From Paenibacillus cookii (GTDB lineage Bacteria > Bacillota > Bacilli > Paenibacillales > Paenibacillaceae): DNA of 34,273 bases. Location: contig NZ_BORW01000045.1 in NCBI RefSeq assembly GCF_018333375.1, forward strand, positions 1 through 34,273, given 5' to 3'. Shown here one piece after another: positions 24,519 through 32,646 of the stretch (position 1 is its first letter; every line of letters begins with the position of its first letter). Below the pieces are notes generated by a model that did not search any database, had not been told where the DNA came from, and worked only from the letters and a program-made list of their open reading frames with translations. The position numbers were made by a program, and so were the translations under genes.

Positions 24519-25265
24519 ATGAATTTGATCGGTCGCAGCGGAAATCCGACGCTTAACAAAAAAACGTTTGAAAGAAGCGAACATTACAACGGCCAAGAGA
24601 CCATGACGATCGGCGGGACGGTCAACAAATCGTTTATGCTGCTGGCGCTCCTGATCGGGGCGGCGGTCGTATCCTGGGTGATGTTTTTTAACGGGTACGA
24701 AATGTATCCCTACATGATCGGCGGGGCGATCGGCGCATTGGTGCTTGGGTTGGTCATCAGTTTTAAGCCGACGACGGCACCGTTTTTGGCGCCGATTTAT
24801 GCGATTGGGGAAGGTCTCTTTTTAGGGGCTTTATCGGCGGCTTACGAATCTTTATATTACGGCATTACCTTGCAGGCTGCCTTGCTGACGATGTGCGTAT
24901 TTTTGGCTATGCTGGTCGTTTACAAGACGGGATTGGTCAAAGCCAGCGCCGGCTTCCAGAAAGGCCTTTTCGCCGCTACGGCGGGAATCGCGCTCGTGTA
25001 CCTGCTGAGTTTCGTGTTAGGGCTGTTTGGCGTGACCGTGCCGTATTTGCATGACAGCACCCCGATCGGCATCGGCATTTCGGTGGTTATCGTCATTATC
25101 GCCGCCTTGAACTTCGTGCTCGATTTTAACTTTATCGAAGAAGGGGCCCGGCAAGGGGCTCCGAAATACATGGAGTGGTACGGCTCCTTCGGGCTGCTGG
25201 TGACGCTCGTGTGGCTGTACGTCGAAATTTTGCGCCTGCTTTCGAAGCTGGCGAGCCGGGATTAG
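24519..25265 (+). CDS. Bax inhibitor-1/YccA family membrane protein
   Basis: A 248-aa integral membrane protein with about seven membrane segments after a polar N-terminus (GRSGNPTLNKKTF), the layout of bacterial BI-1/YccA-like proteins (LiveBIF/TMBIM superfamily). Family members act as pH-sensitive calcium leak channels or modulate membrane proteases (YccA with FtsH); the role here is unknown. GGGGGG ends 2 bases before the ATG at 24519, which is too close, so TTG at 24525 (MIGRSGN...) may be the real start. A strong terminator follows. Confidence 0.82.
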   Translation: MNLIGRSGNPTLNKKTFERSEHYNGQETMTIGGTVNKSFMLLALLIGAAVVSWVMFFNGYEMYPYMIGGAIGALVLGLVISFKPTTAPFLAPIYAIGEGLFLGALSAAYESLYYGITLQAALLTMCVFLAMLVVYKTGLVKASAGFQKGLFAATAGIALVYLLSFVLGLFGVTVPYLHDSTPIGIGISVVIVIIAALNFVLDFNFIEEGARQGAPKYMEWYGSFGLLVTLVWLYVEILRLLSKLASRD

Positions 25266-25320
25266 GCGAACGGATCAAAATCAGCATAAACATGCAACTG
25301 CCGGGAACGCCCGGTCAGAG

Positions 25321-25349
25321 CGGGCCGCGAAAAGCGGTCCGTTTTTTTT
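25321..25349 (+). terminator. Terminator of the BI-1 family gene
   Basis: CGGGCCGC/GCGGTCCG stem (one G-T pair), loop GAAAA, then eight T. Confidence 0.85.
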
Positions 25350-25390
25350 CCGCGGGGTGAGCAGTTTTATAAATCCAAATATTTCATATT

Positions 25391-25418
25391 TTTACTTGTT
25401 GTTTACAATCTTTTGATG
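25391..25418 (+). promoter_or_regulatory. PhoP-box-like repeats upstream of the phytase gene
   Basis: TTTACT (25391), TTTACA (25402) and TTGATG (25413) are spaced exactly 11 bases apart. Bacillus PhoP boxes are TT(A/T/C)ACA-like hexamers with this spacing, and Bacillus phytase genes are known PhoP targets. The third hexamer is a poor match. Confidence 0.5.
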
Positions 25419-25489
25419 CGGGTTTGACGCTTGTCCATTACATTGGAGGTGCATGCCAAATTTTCTATCCATTGGGAGTGTGAGAGTTT

Positions 25490-26620
25490 ATGTTGAGATG
25501 GACAAAATCAGCGATGCTGACGGTTATCGGGGGGTGTTTGATGTTTGGAACGTCGGCTTATGCCGGCACGTCGTACGAACCGGTCTCCGTCAAAGCGAAG
25601 GTTGAGACGGAAGCGGTCAGCCATGGCGACGATGCCGCGGACGATCCCGCGATCTGGCTGCATCCAACCGATCCGGAAGACAGCAAAATCATTGCGACCA
25701 ACAAAGCCGGGGGGCTGCTCGTCTACGATCTTGAAGGCCGTCAAAATTATGCCTACGCCCTGGGGCGCATGAACAATGTCGATGTACGATACGATTTTAA
25801 ACTAGGAGACGCCAAAATCGATATCGCCGGGGCGACGAACCGGACCACCAATTCCATCGATCTGTTCCGGATTTCTTCAAAAGGGGAACTGACCGGGATC
25901 AACGGAAAGCCGATCGTGTCTTCCATGAGCGAAGTGTACGGTTTCAGCTTGTATCACAGCCTGCGCAGCGGAAAATTTTATGCGCTTGTGCTCGGGAAAA
26001 ACGGCGAATTTGAACAATACGAGTTGTATGACAACGGAAACGGGAAAATCGACGGCAAACTTGTTCGCTCCTTCACGCTCGGTTCCCAGTCGGAAGGGCT
26101 CGTGGTGGACGATGAATACGGCCGCATGTATATCGCCGAAGAGGACGTGGGGGTTTGGGCATTTGACGCGGAGCCCGGCGGGGGATCGCAAGGCACATTG
26201 ATCGCGGCGGTTGACAATAAGCGGCTGACGGCCGACGTCGAAGGGTTAACGATGTATTACGGAAAGGACGGCGATGGTTACCTCATCGTTTCCAGCCAAG
26301 GAAGCAACCGATACGCGGTTTATGACCGGGAAGACGACAATGAATATCTCGGAAGCTTCACGATCGCGGATGGCCGCGATATTGACGGCACGACCGAGAC
26401 GGACGGCATCGACGTCCTGAATTACGATTTGGGAGACGCGTTCGAAGAAGGTTTGTTCGTGGCGCAAGACGATCAGAATGTTGAAAAAGGGGAAGTCGTC
26501 AACCAGAACTTCAAGCTGGTGGCTTGGGAGGACATCGCGGATGCGTTCGAAGAGGCGGGCGCGGATATCGAATCGCTTGATCCCGTTAACCCCCGTGAAT
26601 TGAAGAAGCGTAATCCCTAG
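25490..26620 (+). CDS. phy: Secreted beta-propeller phytase
   Basis: Extracellular calcium-dependent phytase that releases phosphate from phytate. The 376-aa precursor has a signal peptide (about 1-25, ending TSAYA) and the six-bladed propeller of the family. Typical motifs are DDAADDPAIWLHP, EGLVVDDEYGRMYIAEED, VEGLTMYY and DGRDIDGTTETDGIDV, which supply the acidic calcium and phosphate ligands. Length is normal for Bacillus-type enzymes. GGGAG lies 11 bases before the ATG. PhoP-box-like repeats upstream suggest induction by phosphate starvation. A strong terminator follows directly. Confidence 0.95.
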   Translation: MLRWTKSAMLTVIGGCLMFGTSAYAGTSYEPVSVKAKVETEAVSHGDDAADDPAIWLHPTDPEDSKIIATNKAGGLLVYDLEGRQNYAYALGRMNNVDVRYDFKLGDAKIDIAGATNRTTNSIDLFRISSKGELTGINGKPIVSSMSEVYGFSLYHSLRSGKFYALVLGKNGEFEQYELYDNGNGKIDGKLVRSFTLGSQSEGLVVDDEYGRMYIAEEDVGVWAFDAEPGGGSQGTLIAAVDNKRLTADVEGLTMYYGKDGDGYLIVSSQGSNRYAVYDREDDNEYLGSFTIADGRDIDGTTETDGIDVLNYDLGDAFEEGLFVAQDDQNVEKGEVVNQNFKLVAWEDIADAFEEAGADIESLDPVNPRELKKRNP

Positions 26621-26629
26621 CGTTGAGAT

Positions 26630-26653
26630 AGCACCCGGGAGGGTGCTTTTTTT
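26630..26653 (+). terminator. Terminator of the phytase gene
   Basis: AGCACCC/GGGTGCT with a short loop, then TTTTTTTATAAT; 10 bases after the stop. Confidence 0.9.
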
Positions 26654-26714
26654 ATAATCTCGGCGGGGCGCCGGGCGGCTCCCATGCCTGCAGCGATCGT
26701 CCGAGCGATCAGAA

Positions 26715-26736
26715 GCCTGGGGGATGGCCCCCAGGC
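26715..26736 (-). terminator. Hairpin downstream of the SleB gene
   Basis: Perfect 9-bp stem GCCTGGGGG/CCCCCAGGC with an ATGG loop, just beyond the stop of the minus-strand SleB gene. The following T run on that strand is short (TTCT). Confidence 0.6.
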
Positions 26737-26747
26737 CTGCAATTCGA

Positions 26748-27401
26748 TTAATTCGCAAACAAATGGCGGCCGATTTTCAGGGTGGGGGTGCGCGTCCGGA
26801 TCCATTTGTCGGTTGCCGTCTTCGGATTGTAGTAGTAATGCGAGTTGCGGGTCGGGTCCCATCCGCGAACGGCATCCAGTGCGGCACGGTAAGCCGTCCG
26901 GTTCGGCTTCATCCCGTATTGCCCGTCGCTGACGGCCGTAAACGCATTTTTTTGGAAGACGACGCCTTGGATGGTATCCGGGAATTCGTCCGATTGGATT
27001 CGGTTCATCACGACGGCTCCGACGGCAACCTGCCCTTTATAGGGTTCGCCCCGGGCTTCGCTGTAGATGATTTTGGCCATGATTTCCATTTCGCTTTCGC
27101 TGAGCGTATATTTTTTAAGTTTTCTCCATGTGGCGGGTCCTACGGCCCCGTCCGGATGAACCCCGTACTCCTTTTGAAATTTCATGACGCTGGACGCCGT
27201 GCCTGGGCCATAGGTACCGTCAAGCGCTCCGTCATAAAGGCCAAGAGTTTTGAGCCGATACTGCACATCCCGGACCTCGCGGTTTTCGCTGCCAAGCGTA
27301 AGGACGGATGCCGCCTCGGCCTGGTCCTCCCTCCAACCCAAGCTATAAACGACAAAGAGGACGATAAATACAGCAAACCATTTCCACTTATAAGCTTTCA
27401 T
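26748..27401 (-). CDS. SleB-type cell wall hydrolase
   Basis: Exported peptidoglycan hydrolase of the SleB/CwlJ type, which degrades spore cortex during germination. The 217-aa protein has a signal/anchor (WKWFAVFIVLFVVYSLGW), a peptidoglycan-binding domain (about 36-93: VRDVQYRLKTLGLYDGALDG, YGPGTASSVMKFQKEYG) and a Hydrolase_2 domain (about 100-217) with IIYSEARGEPYKGQVAVGAV, where the E of YSEA is the catalytic residue. The ATG at 27401 is preceded by AAGGAG at correct spacing; an ATG 9 bases earlier is too close to it. No ypeB neighbour is present, so it may be a SleB paralogue (CwlJ/YkvT-like) and not the main germination enzyme. Confidence 0.88.
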   Translation of the reverse strand: MKAYKWKWFAVFIVLFVVYSLGWREDQAEAASVLTLGSENREVRDVQYRLKTLGLYDGALDGTYGPGTASSVMKFQKEYGVHPDGAVGPATWRKLKKYTLSESEMEIMAKIIYSEARGEPYKGQVAVGAVVMNRIQSDEFPDTIQGVVFQKNAFTAVSDGQYGMKPNRTAYRAALDAVRGWDPTRNSHYYYNPKTATDKWIRTRTPTLKIGRHLFAN

Positions 27402-27642
27402 CGATATCATCTCCTTCAGGATGGATTGTAACGGCAGGCGGGAAATGGAATAAAGGCATAAACTGGAAAATGATTGGGAAATCCAGCTGCTGGATATAAA
27501 ATTCTATAGTCTTTTCCAAAATCCTTTGCAACGGACGGCCTATTTTGAGCCCCCTTGATTTATGCTTTTCCTCCCATGCTGGAGACGCCATCCCCCGAAT
27601 GGTATAATTTGAAAAAGGGCTTTTGGTGGGAGGCAAAAAAAT

Positions 27643-28620
27643 ATGCGTGAAGATCTTTTGGAACAGCTGGAAACATGGCATGAAGAAGATGAATTCGAGC
27701 AAATCGTGGATGCGATCGCGGACATTCCGGAGGAAGAGCGGGATTACGAGCTGGTCAGCCATCTGGGGAGGGCAATGAATAATCTGGAGCGTTACGAGGA
27801 GGCGGTCGAGCAATTTCTGACCGTAGCCGAAGAAGGACAAGACGATCCGCTTTGGCATTACCGCATCGGGCTCGCCTATTATTATTTGGACCGTTACGAG
27901 GAAGCTTTGCAGGCGTTTGAAGCCGCGGACAAGCTGGACCCCGGCGATGAGGATACGCTGGAGTTCCTGGACTCCATCCGGCAGAAACTGGCGGAATCGG
28001 AACCCGTCGAAGAACCGGCCGGCGAACCCGTTCCGGCGGAGTCCAAGGCGGAGCCGGTCGTTGCCGCCGCTCCCGCCGCTTCCGCAACCGATGCGGATCC
28101 CGATTCGGCCGGTTTTTGGGACGACGGCGCGGAAGGCGCGGAACACTACATATCCGGTCCGCCCGCGGACGATTTGATCGCTTCCGTGGAGGAATCGCTG
28201 GTATTCAAGCTGCCTGCCTCCTATATTGAGATGATGAAGCAGCATAACGGGGGAATTCCGCGCAGCAGATGTTTCCCCGTCCGCGGAACCGAAGCGGGAG
28301 ACCCGGATCACATTACGATTTCCGGCATTATGGGCATCGGCAGGGAGAAAAGATTCTCGCTGTGCGGCCCCGAAGGCAGCCGGCATATCATTGAAACCGA
28401 CGGGTATCCGGAATTTGGCGTCGTGATCTGCCCTTGCCCTTCCGGATCCGGAGTCGTCATGCTGGACTACCGCCCGTCGGGCAACGACGGCGAGCCTGAA
28501 GTGGTGTACGTCGATAAGGAACGGAACCATAAGGCGATCAAGCTGGCCCCGAACTTCGAGGCGTTCATCCGTGGCCTGGTCCATGAGAATGCGTATAAAA
28601 CCGGACTTGCCCAAGAATGA
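27643..28620 (+). CDS. TPR and SMI1/KNR4-domain protein
   Basis: A 325-aa soluble protein in two parts. Residues 1-115 hold tetratricopeptide-type repeats (LSHLGRAMNNLERYEEAVEQF-like, then WHYRIGLAYYYLDRYEEALQ). A low-complexity Pro/Ala/Glu linker covers about 120-170. The C-terminal 150 residues are a SMI1/KNR4 (SUKH) domain: LPASYIEMMKQHNGG near the start, ISGIMGIG, and GVVMLDYRPSGNDGEPEVVYVD. SUKH domains often serve as immunity proteins against contact-dependent toxins; no toxin gene is adjacent, and stand-alone SMI1 proteins are common in Paenibacillus. GGGAGG and a TATAAT (27602-27607) precede it. Confidence 0.82.
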   Translation: MREDLLEQLETWHEEDEFEQIVDAIADIPEEERDYELVSHLGRAMNNLERYEEAVEQFLTVAEEGQDDPLWHYRIGLAYYYLDRYEEALQAFEAADKLDPGDEDTLEFLDSIRQKLAESEPVEEPAGEPVPAESKAEPVVAAAPAASATDADPDSAGFWDDGAEGAEHYISGPPADDLIASVEESLVFKLPASYIEMMKQHNGGIPRSRCFPVRGTEAGDPDHITISGIMGIGREKRFSLCGPEGSRHIIETDGYPEFGVVICPCPSGSGVVMLDYRPSGNDGEPEVVYVDKERNHKAIKLAPNFEAFIRGLVHENAYKTGLAQE

Positions 28621-28677
28621 TGCGAAGGAAATGATATTGAGGCATATGTGACATCAAAGCTATGAAATCATCGACAG

Positions 28678-28702
28678 ACCGCTCCTACGAAGGGCGGTTT
28701 TT
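28678..28702 (+). terminator. Terminator of the TPR-SMI1 gene
   Basis: ACCGCTC/GGGCGGT (one G-T pair) with loop CTACGAA, followed by TTTTTGTTT. Confidence 0.8.
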
Positions 28703-28855
28703 GTTTGCGACCCGTTTTCCAAAATAAGGGGGAACATTCATTGGCATTTTTGACTTTACTTATAACATCGATTTGGCGTAATGTCTTATAGTAATCATTC
28801 AATATAATCTGACAGTGTACGTCATGCAGCATAAGGGCCGAAAGGAAGTTAACCT

Positions 28856-30094
28856 TTGTTTGAAACGTTGCTTTTAAATTTCCTGTTTTTATTGGTTCCG
28901 GTCATCGTCTTTCTCGTGTTTTTCGAGAACCGTCCATCTGATTACCATGGAAAGATCCTCGTTTTGTTGTCGGCCGCGTCGATGATTCTCTGCATTTCGA
29001 TGCCGATTCAGCTCAGCATTGGGTTTATCGTGGATTTAAGATACATTCCGTTTCTGGTGGTCGCGTTATATGGAGGATATCGGAGCGTATTCCTTTTATA
29101 TATCATCTTGAACCTGTACCGGTTTTACGTGGGCGGGGAAGGGACGATGCAGTCTTTCCTTTTTTCGACGACAATCATGGTCATCGTGCCGTATTACAGC
29201 GCCAAATTTATGAAGCTAAGCTCCAGGGGGCGCATTCTTTGGGCGATGATCGCCTCTTTTTTGACGATCGGTTTTTACCTGTGTACTTTAAGTTTTGCCA
29301 CGGGGGCATTAAACAATCACTTTGGGGTGCTCGCCCTTAACACTTTAACGACGTATGTGGCGTTTATGGGAGTTCTGATGGTGCTCATCGAAAAGATCAT
29401 TTCCAACATGAAAAACCGCGACCGGATCATGCATTCGGAGAGGCTGAACGTCGTCAGCGAGCTTGCGGCCAGCGTATCCCATGAAATCCGCAACCCCTTG
29501 ACGGTTACCAGCGGATTTCTCCAGCTGTTAAGCAAATCGAAGGCGATCGGGCCGGAGGAAAAGGAATATGTGGAATTGTCCCTGCAGGAGTTGCGGCGCG
29601 CGGAAAAAATCGTCAGCGACTATCTTTCGTTTGCCAAGCCGCAATCCGACAACATGGTCTATTCCGACATGAGCGAGGAGCTGGAATACACGAAAAGCGT
29701 CATCATGCCTTACGCGTCCATCCACAAGGTTGAAGTGGCGTTCAGTTTCAACAATTCGCTGAAAAAACATTACGACCGGAACCAGGTCCAGCAGTGCCTC
29801 ATCAACCTGTACAAAAACGGGATCGAAGCGATGAAGGAAAAGGGCGGCGGAATACTGTTCATCGACATTTCGGAGAAAAAGCAAAATATCGTCATCCGTA
29901 TCGAGGACACCGGCGTCGGCATGACCAAGGAAGAAATCTCCCGGCTCGGCAAGCCGTATTATTCCACCAAGGAGGAAGGGACGGGCCTGGGCATGCTGAT
30001 GGTTTACAGCACCGTCGACAAATTGAAGGGATTCATCGAGGTAGAAAGCGAAAAGGGCAAAGGCACGACGTTCCTCATTACGATTCCGACCTGA
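28856..30094 (+). CDS. KinB-like membrane sensor histidine kinase (5TM-LYT type)
   Basis: A 412-aa sensor kinase. Six or so membrane segments occupy residues 1-180 in the 5TM-5TMR-LYT pattern found in KinB and LytS-type kinases. A HisKA domain follows with the phospho-acceptor H209 in SVSHEIRNPLTV, then a HATPase_c domain with N box (INLYKNGIEAM), G1 (EDTGVGM) and G2 (EEGTGLGM) motifs. The closest characterised type is sporulation kinase B, which feeds the Spo0F phosphorelay. No response regulator is adjacent, which fits a phosphorelay kinase. The start is TTG, after AAAGGAAG. Sporulation function is inference. Confidence 0.85.
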   Translation: MFETLLLNFLFLLVPVIVFLVFFENRPSDYHGKILVLLSAASMILCISMPIQLSIGFIVDLRYIPFLVVALYGGYRSVFLLYIILNLYRFYVGGEGTMQSFLFSTTIMVIVPYYSAKFMKLSSRGRILWAMIASFLTIGFYLCTLSFATGALNNHFGVLALNTLTTYVAFMGVLMVLIEKIISNMKNRDRIMHSERLNVVSELAASVSHEIRNPLTVTSGFLQLLSKSKAIGPEEKEYVELSLQELRRAEKIVSDYLSFAKPQSDNMVYSDMSEELEYTKSVIMPYASIHKVEVAFSFNNSLKKHYDRNQVQQCLINLYKNGIEAMKEKGGGILFIDISEKKQNIVIRIEDTGVGMTKEEISRLGKPYYSTKEEGTGLGMLMVYSTVDKLKGFIEVESEKGKGTTFLITIPT

Positions 30095-30193
30095 TTTTCG
30101 ACCGGGGACATCACCCGGCTTGGCGCATGATGATATACTATTGGAATGGGCAAAATGATCGATAGAAACGCTTGCGCTGAAAGAAGGGAGAAC

Positions 30194-31183
30194 ATGTCAA
30201 ACAGGAAGTGGTCCCTCGGACTGGTCGTGGTGGTTTTGGTTTTTGGGTATGTCCTGATTCGTTTTTTCGCTTCGACGACGATGGTGGATGATTTGATCCA
30301 TCGCATGGAACCCGGCAAAGCGGCGGCTCCGCCCGCAAAGCATATCGTTCTGATCGCGCAGGAGCTCGATAATCCGTTCTGGCGGGAAATGAAGCAGGGA
30401 GCGGATCAAGCGGCGGAACGGCTCGGGATGAAAATCGACTACACGGGACCGATCCGGATCGACCCTTCGGAGCAATCCAGGCTTCTGGAAAAAGCGATTG
30501 CCGCCAAACCGGACGGCATATTGGTTCAAGGGCTCGGCAGTGCCGATTACGACCGGCTCATCGCCAAAGCCATCGATCAGGGGATTCCGGTGCTGACGGT
30601 CGATGCGGACGAGCCGGGAAGCCGGCGTCTGGCTTACGTCGGCACGGACAACCGCAAGGCTGGAGAGCGGATGGGAGAGCTTGTGGTCGGAAGCGCCCAA
30701 GGCGGCGGACGCATCGGCGTCATCATCGGCAGCGAGTTTGCGGACAACCAAAGGCAGCGGCTGGAAGGATTCCGGGCGTATGTCTCGGGGATACCCGGTT
30801 ATCAAGTCGTCGATGTCCGTTCGTCGAACATCTCGCGGATCGGCGCGGCCAAAAAGGCAGAGGCCATGCTGCGTCAGCATCCAGAGATCGGCACCATCGT
30901 CGGATTCAGCGCGCTTGATGCCGGAGGCATTCTCGAAGGCATGAAGGCAGCGGGCAGGGAAGACGTGCGCGTATACGGTTTTGACGATTTGGAGGCAACC
31001 CGCAAAGGCATCGCGGCGGGAGACATTGAAGCTTCGATCGTGCAGGAGCCGCGGGAAATCGGCGCACAAGCCATCCGTCTGCTCGATCGATGGTTTCGGG
31101 GGGAGAAGCTGCCGCCGCAGCATTTTATTGCGACGAGCGTTCTCGTTCGGGAGCATGGGCAAACGGGAGGGACTGCGCCGTGA
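30194..31183 (+). CDS. Membrane-anchored sugar-binding (RbsB-like) sensor protein
   Basis: A 329-aa protein with an N-terminal membrane anchor (LGLVVVVLVFGYVLIRFF; no lipobox cysteine) and a type I periplasmic-binding domain: HIVLIAQELDNPFWREMKQGA, KPDGILVQGL, IPVLTVDADEPGSRR, YVGTDNRKAGERMGE and YGFDDLEATRKGI. Related proteins bind ribose-like sugars or inositol. Lacking a permease neighbour and being directly coupled to a YesM-type kinase, it probably presents ligand to the kinase. The start is ATG 30194 after AGAAGGGAGA; 16 upstream in-frame codons lack a ribosome binding site. Its stop overlaps the kinase start (GTGA). Confidence 0.83.
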   Translation: MSNRKWSLGLVVVVLVFGYVLIRFFASTTMVDDLIHRMEPGKAAAPPAKHIVLIAQELDNPFWREMKQGADQAAERLGMKIDYTGPIRIDPSEQSRLLEKAIAAKPDGILVQGLGSADYDRLIAKAIDQGIPVLTVDADEPGSRRLAYVGTDNRKAGERMGELVVGSAQGGGRIGVIIGSEFADNQRQRLEGFRAYVSGIPGYQVVDVRSSNISRIGAAKKAEAMLRQHPEIGTIVGFSALDAGGILEGMKAAGREDVRVYGFDDLEATRKGIAAGDIEASIVQEPREIGAQAIRLLDRWFRGEKLPPQHFIATSVLVREHGQTGGTAP

Positions 31184-32646
31184 ATATGCGCCGAATGTTG
31201 TTCATCGTTATCCCGCTGCTGTTTATCTTGAACAATGCGGTGTCCTTTTTCGTATTCCAGAGCGGTCGCACCGTGCAGCAAAGCTATAATATGATGCTCG
31301 ACCGGGTATTATTATATAAACAAATCGACGAGAAGACCCGTGAGAACCTGCGGGCGATCAACGTCCATATCATGGACCGCAGCCCCGGCAGCCTCAAGGA
31401 ATTCGAAAACCAAAGAGCCGAGCTGAAAGCGCTGCAGACAAGCCTGTCGGCACAGCAGCCGGTGGCTTCGGTCGAGCTTGCCGTCCGGAGTTACCGCCAT
31501 ATGCTGGCAACGTTTATATCGCAGGAAAAAAGCGTGATGGACGCGTTAAACAGCCGTACGCCGCTTGCCTATGCGTCCTCCTATGCCGACGCGGAGACGA
31601 CGGCCGGGTTCATCCGGGAAGAGGCCTATCAATTGATCGATCAGGAGCTCAGCTACTATCAGCCGTTTTACCGGAAAATCCTCGTGCAAACCGATGTGAT
31701 GAATCATTGGGGGATAGCCGTGTTTGCGGCGAATACCGTGATCAGTCTCGTGTTTGCTTATTGGATTTCGCTGCGGATCACGAAACCGATTCAGGGGCTC
31801 GTCCGGACGGCGGAGCAAATTTCAGAGGGCAATCTGGAAGCGACCCCGCCTCCGATGGGAGTCCACGACGAATTCCGGACGTTATCCGAAGCGTTTCGGC
31901 AGATGCAGGAAAATTTGAAGCTGCTTATTCAAAAGGAAAAGGAAGGCCTTGAGAAGGACCGGCTCGTCAAGGAGCTGGAGCTTGCGGTGCTGCAAAATCA
32001 GATCAACCCCCATTTTTTGTTCAACTCCTTAAACGTGCTATCCAAGCTGGCTTTGATCGAAGGGGCCGAAAAAACGAGCGATCTGACGGTCTCCTTGTCC
32101 AACCTGCTCCGCTACAACCTCCGTCAGCTGGACCGTCCGGTGCCTTTGCGGGATGAAGTGGAGCATGCCAGGGAGTATTTCATCATCCAGCAGGCCCGTT
32201 TCCGGGAACGGATCCGGTTCGAAACGGAGATCGAAGAGGCGGGCTTGGACGTTTTGGTGCCCGTGCTGACGCTGCAGCCGATCCTCGAAAACGTGTTTGT
32301 GCATGCCATCGAGGGCATGGAGGAAGGAGCCGTCATCAAACTGGCGGTTCAGTGCAAGCCGGACGAAACATGGGTGTCGATATCGGATAACGGGGCCGGA
32401 ATGAGCGGAGAGATTCGGGATTCGCTGCTCCATTACGACGAGGCGTCCCCGAAGAATGCGGACGGCAAAAGCGGCCATTCCACCGGCCTGGGCACGCGCA
32501 ACGTGTTCAAACGGCTGGAGCTTTTTTACGACAGAAAGGATCTGGTCCGCATCGAAAGCGCGCCGGGAGCAGGGACGACGGTCATTCTGAGGATACCTGT
32601 CCGGGGAAAGGAGGAAAACCATGTATCGCCTGTTGATCGCGGATGA
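31180..32646 (+). CDS. YesM-type sensor histidine kinase
   Basis: A 488-aa membrane kinase. It has a first membrane segment (LFIVIPLLFILNNAVSFFVF), an extracellular helical region to about residue 180, a second membrane segment (IAVFAANTVISLVFAYWI), a HAMP linker, the His_kinase domain with H278 in NQINPHFLFNSLNVL, and a HATPase_c domain (SISDNGAGM, GLGTRNV). The start is GTG 31180, with GGGAGGGA upstream, overlapping the previous stop by four bases; ATG 31186 is the alternative. Together with the binding protein before it and the YesN-type regulator after it this forms a three-part sugar-sensing system. Confidence 0.9.
   Translation: MNMRRMLFIVIPLLFILNNAVSFFVFQSGRTVQQSYNMMLDRVLLYKQIDEKTRENLRAINVHIMDRSPGSLKEFENQRAELKALQTSLSAQQPVASVELAVRSYRHMLATFISQEKSVMDALNSRTPLAYASSYADAETTAGFIREEAYQLIDQELSYYQPFYRKILVQTDVMNHWGIAVFAANTVISLVFAYWISLRITKPIQGLVRTAEQISEGNLEATPPPMGVHDEFRTLSEAFRQMQENLKLLIQKEKEGLEKDRLVKELELAVLQNQINPHFLFNSLNVLSKLALIEGAEKTSDLTVSLSNLLRYNLRQLDRPVPLRDEVEHAREYFIIQQARFRERIRFETEIEEAGLDVLVPVLTLQPILENVFVHAIEGMEEGAVIKLAVQCKPDETWVSISDNGAGMSGEIRDSLLHYDEASPKNADGKSGHSTGLGTRNVFKRLELFYDRKDLVRIESAPGAGTTVILRIPVRGKEENHVSPVDRG

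Noticed and set aside
27388..28614. 408-codon open frame on the minus strand
   Set aside because: Antisense to the well-supported TPR-SMI1 gene, no ribosome binding site, no recognisable domain.
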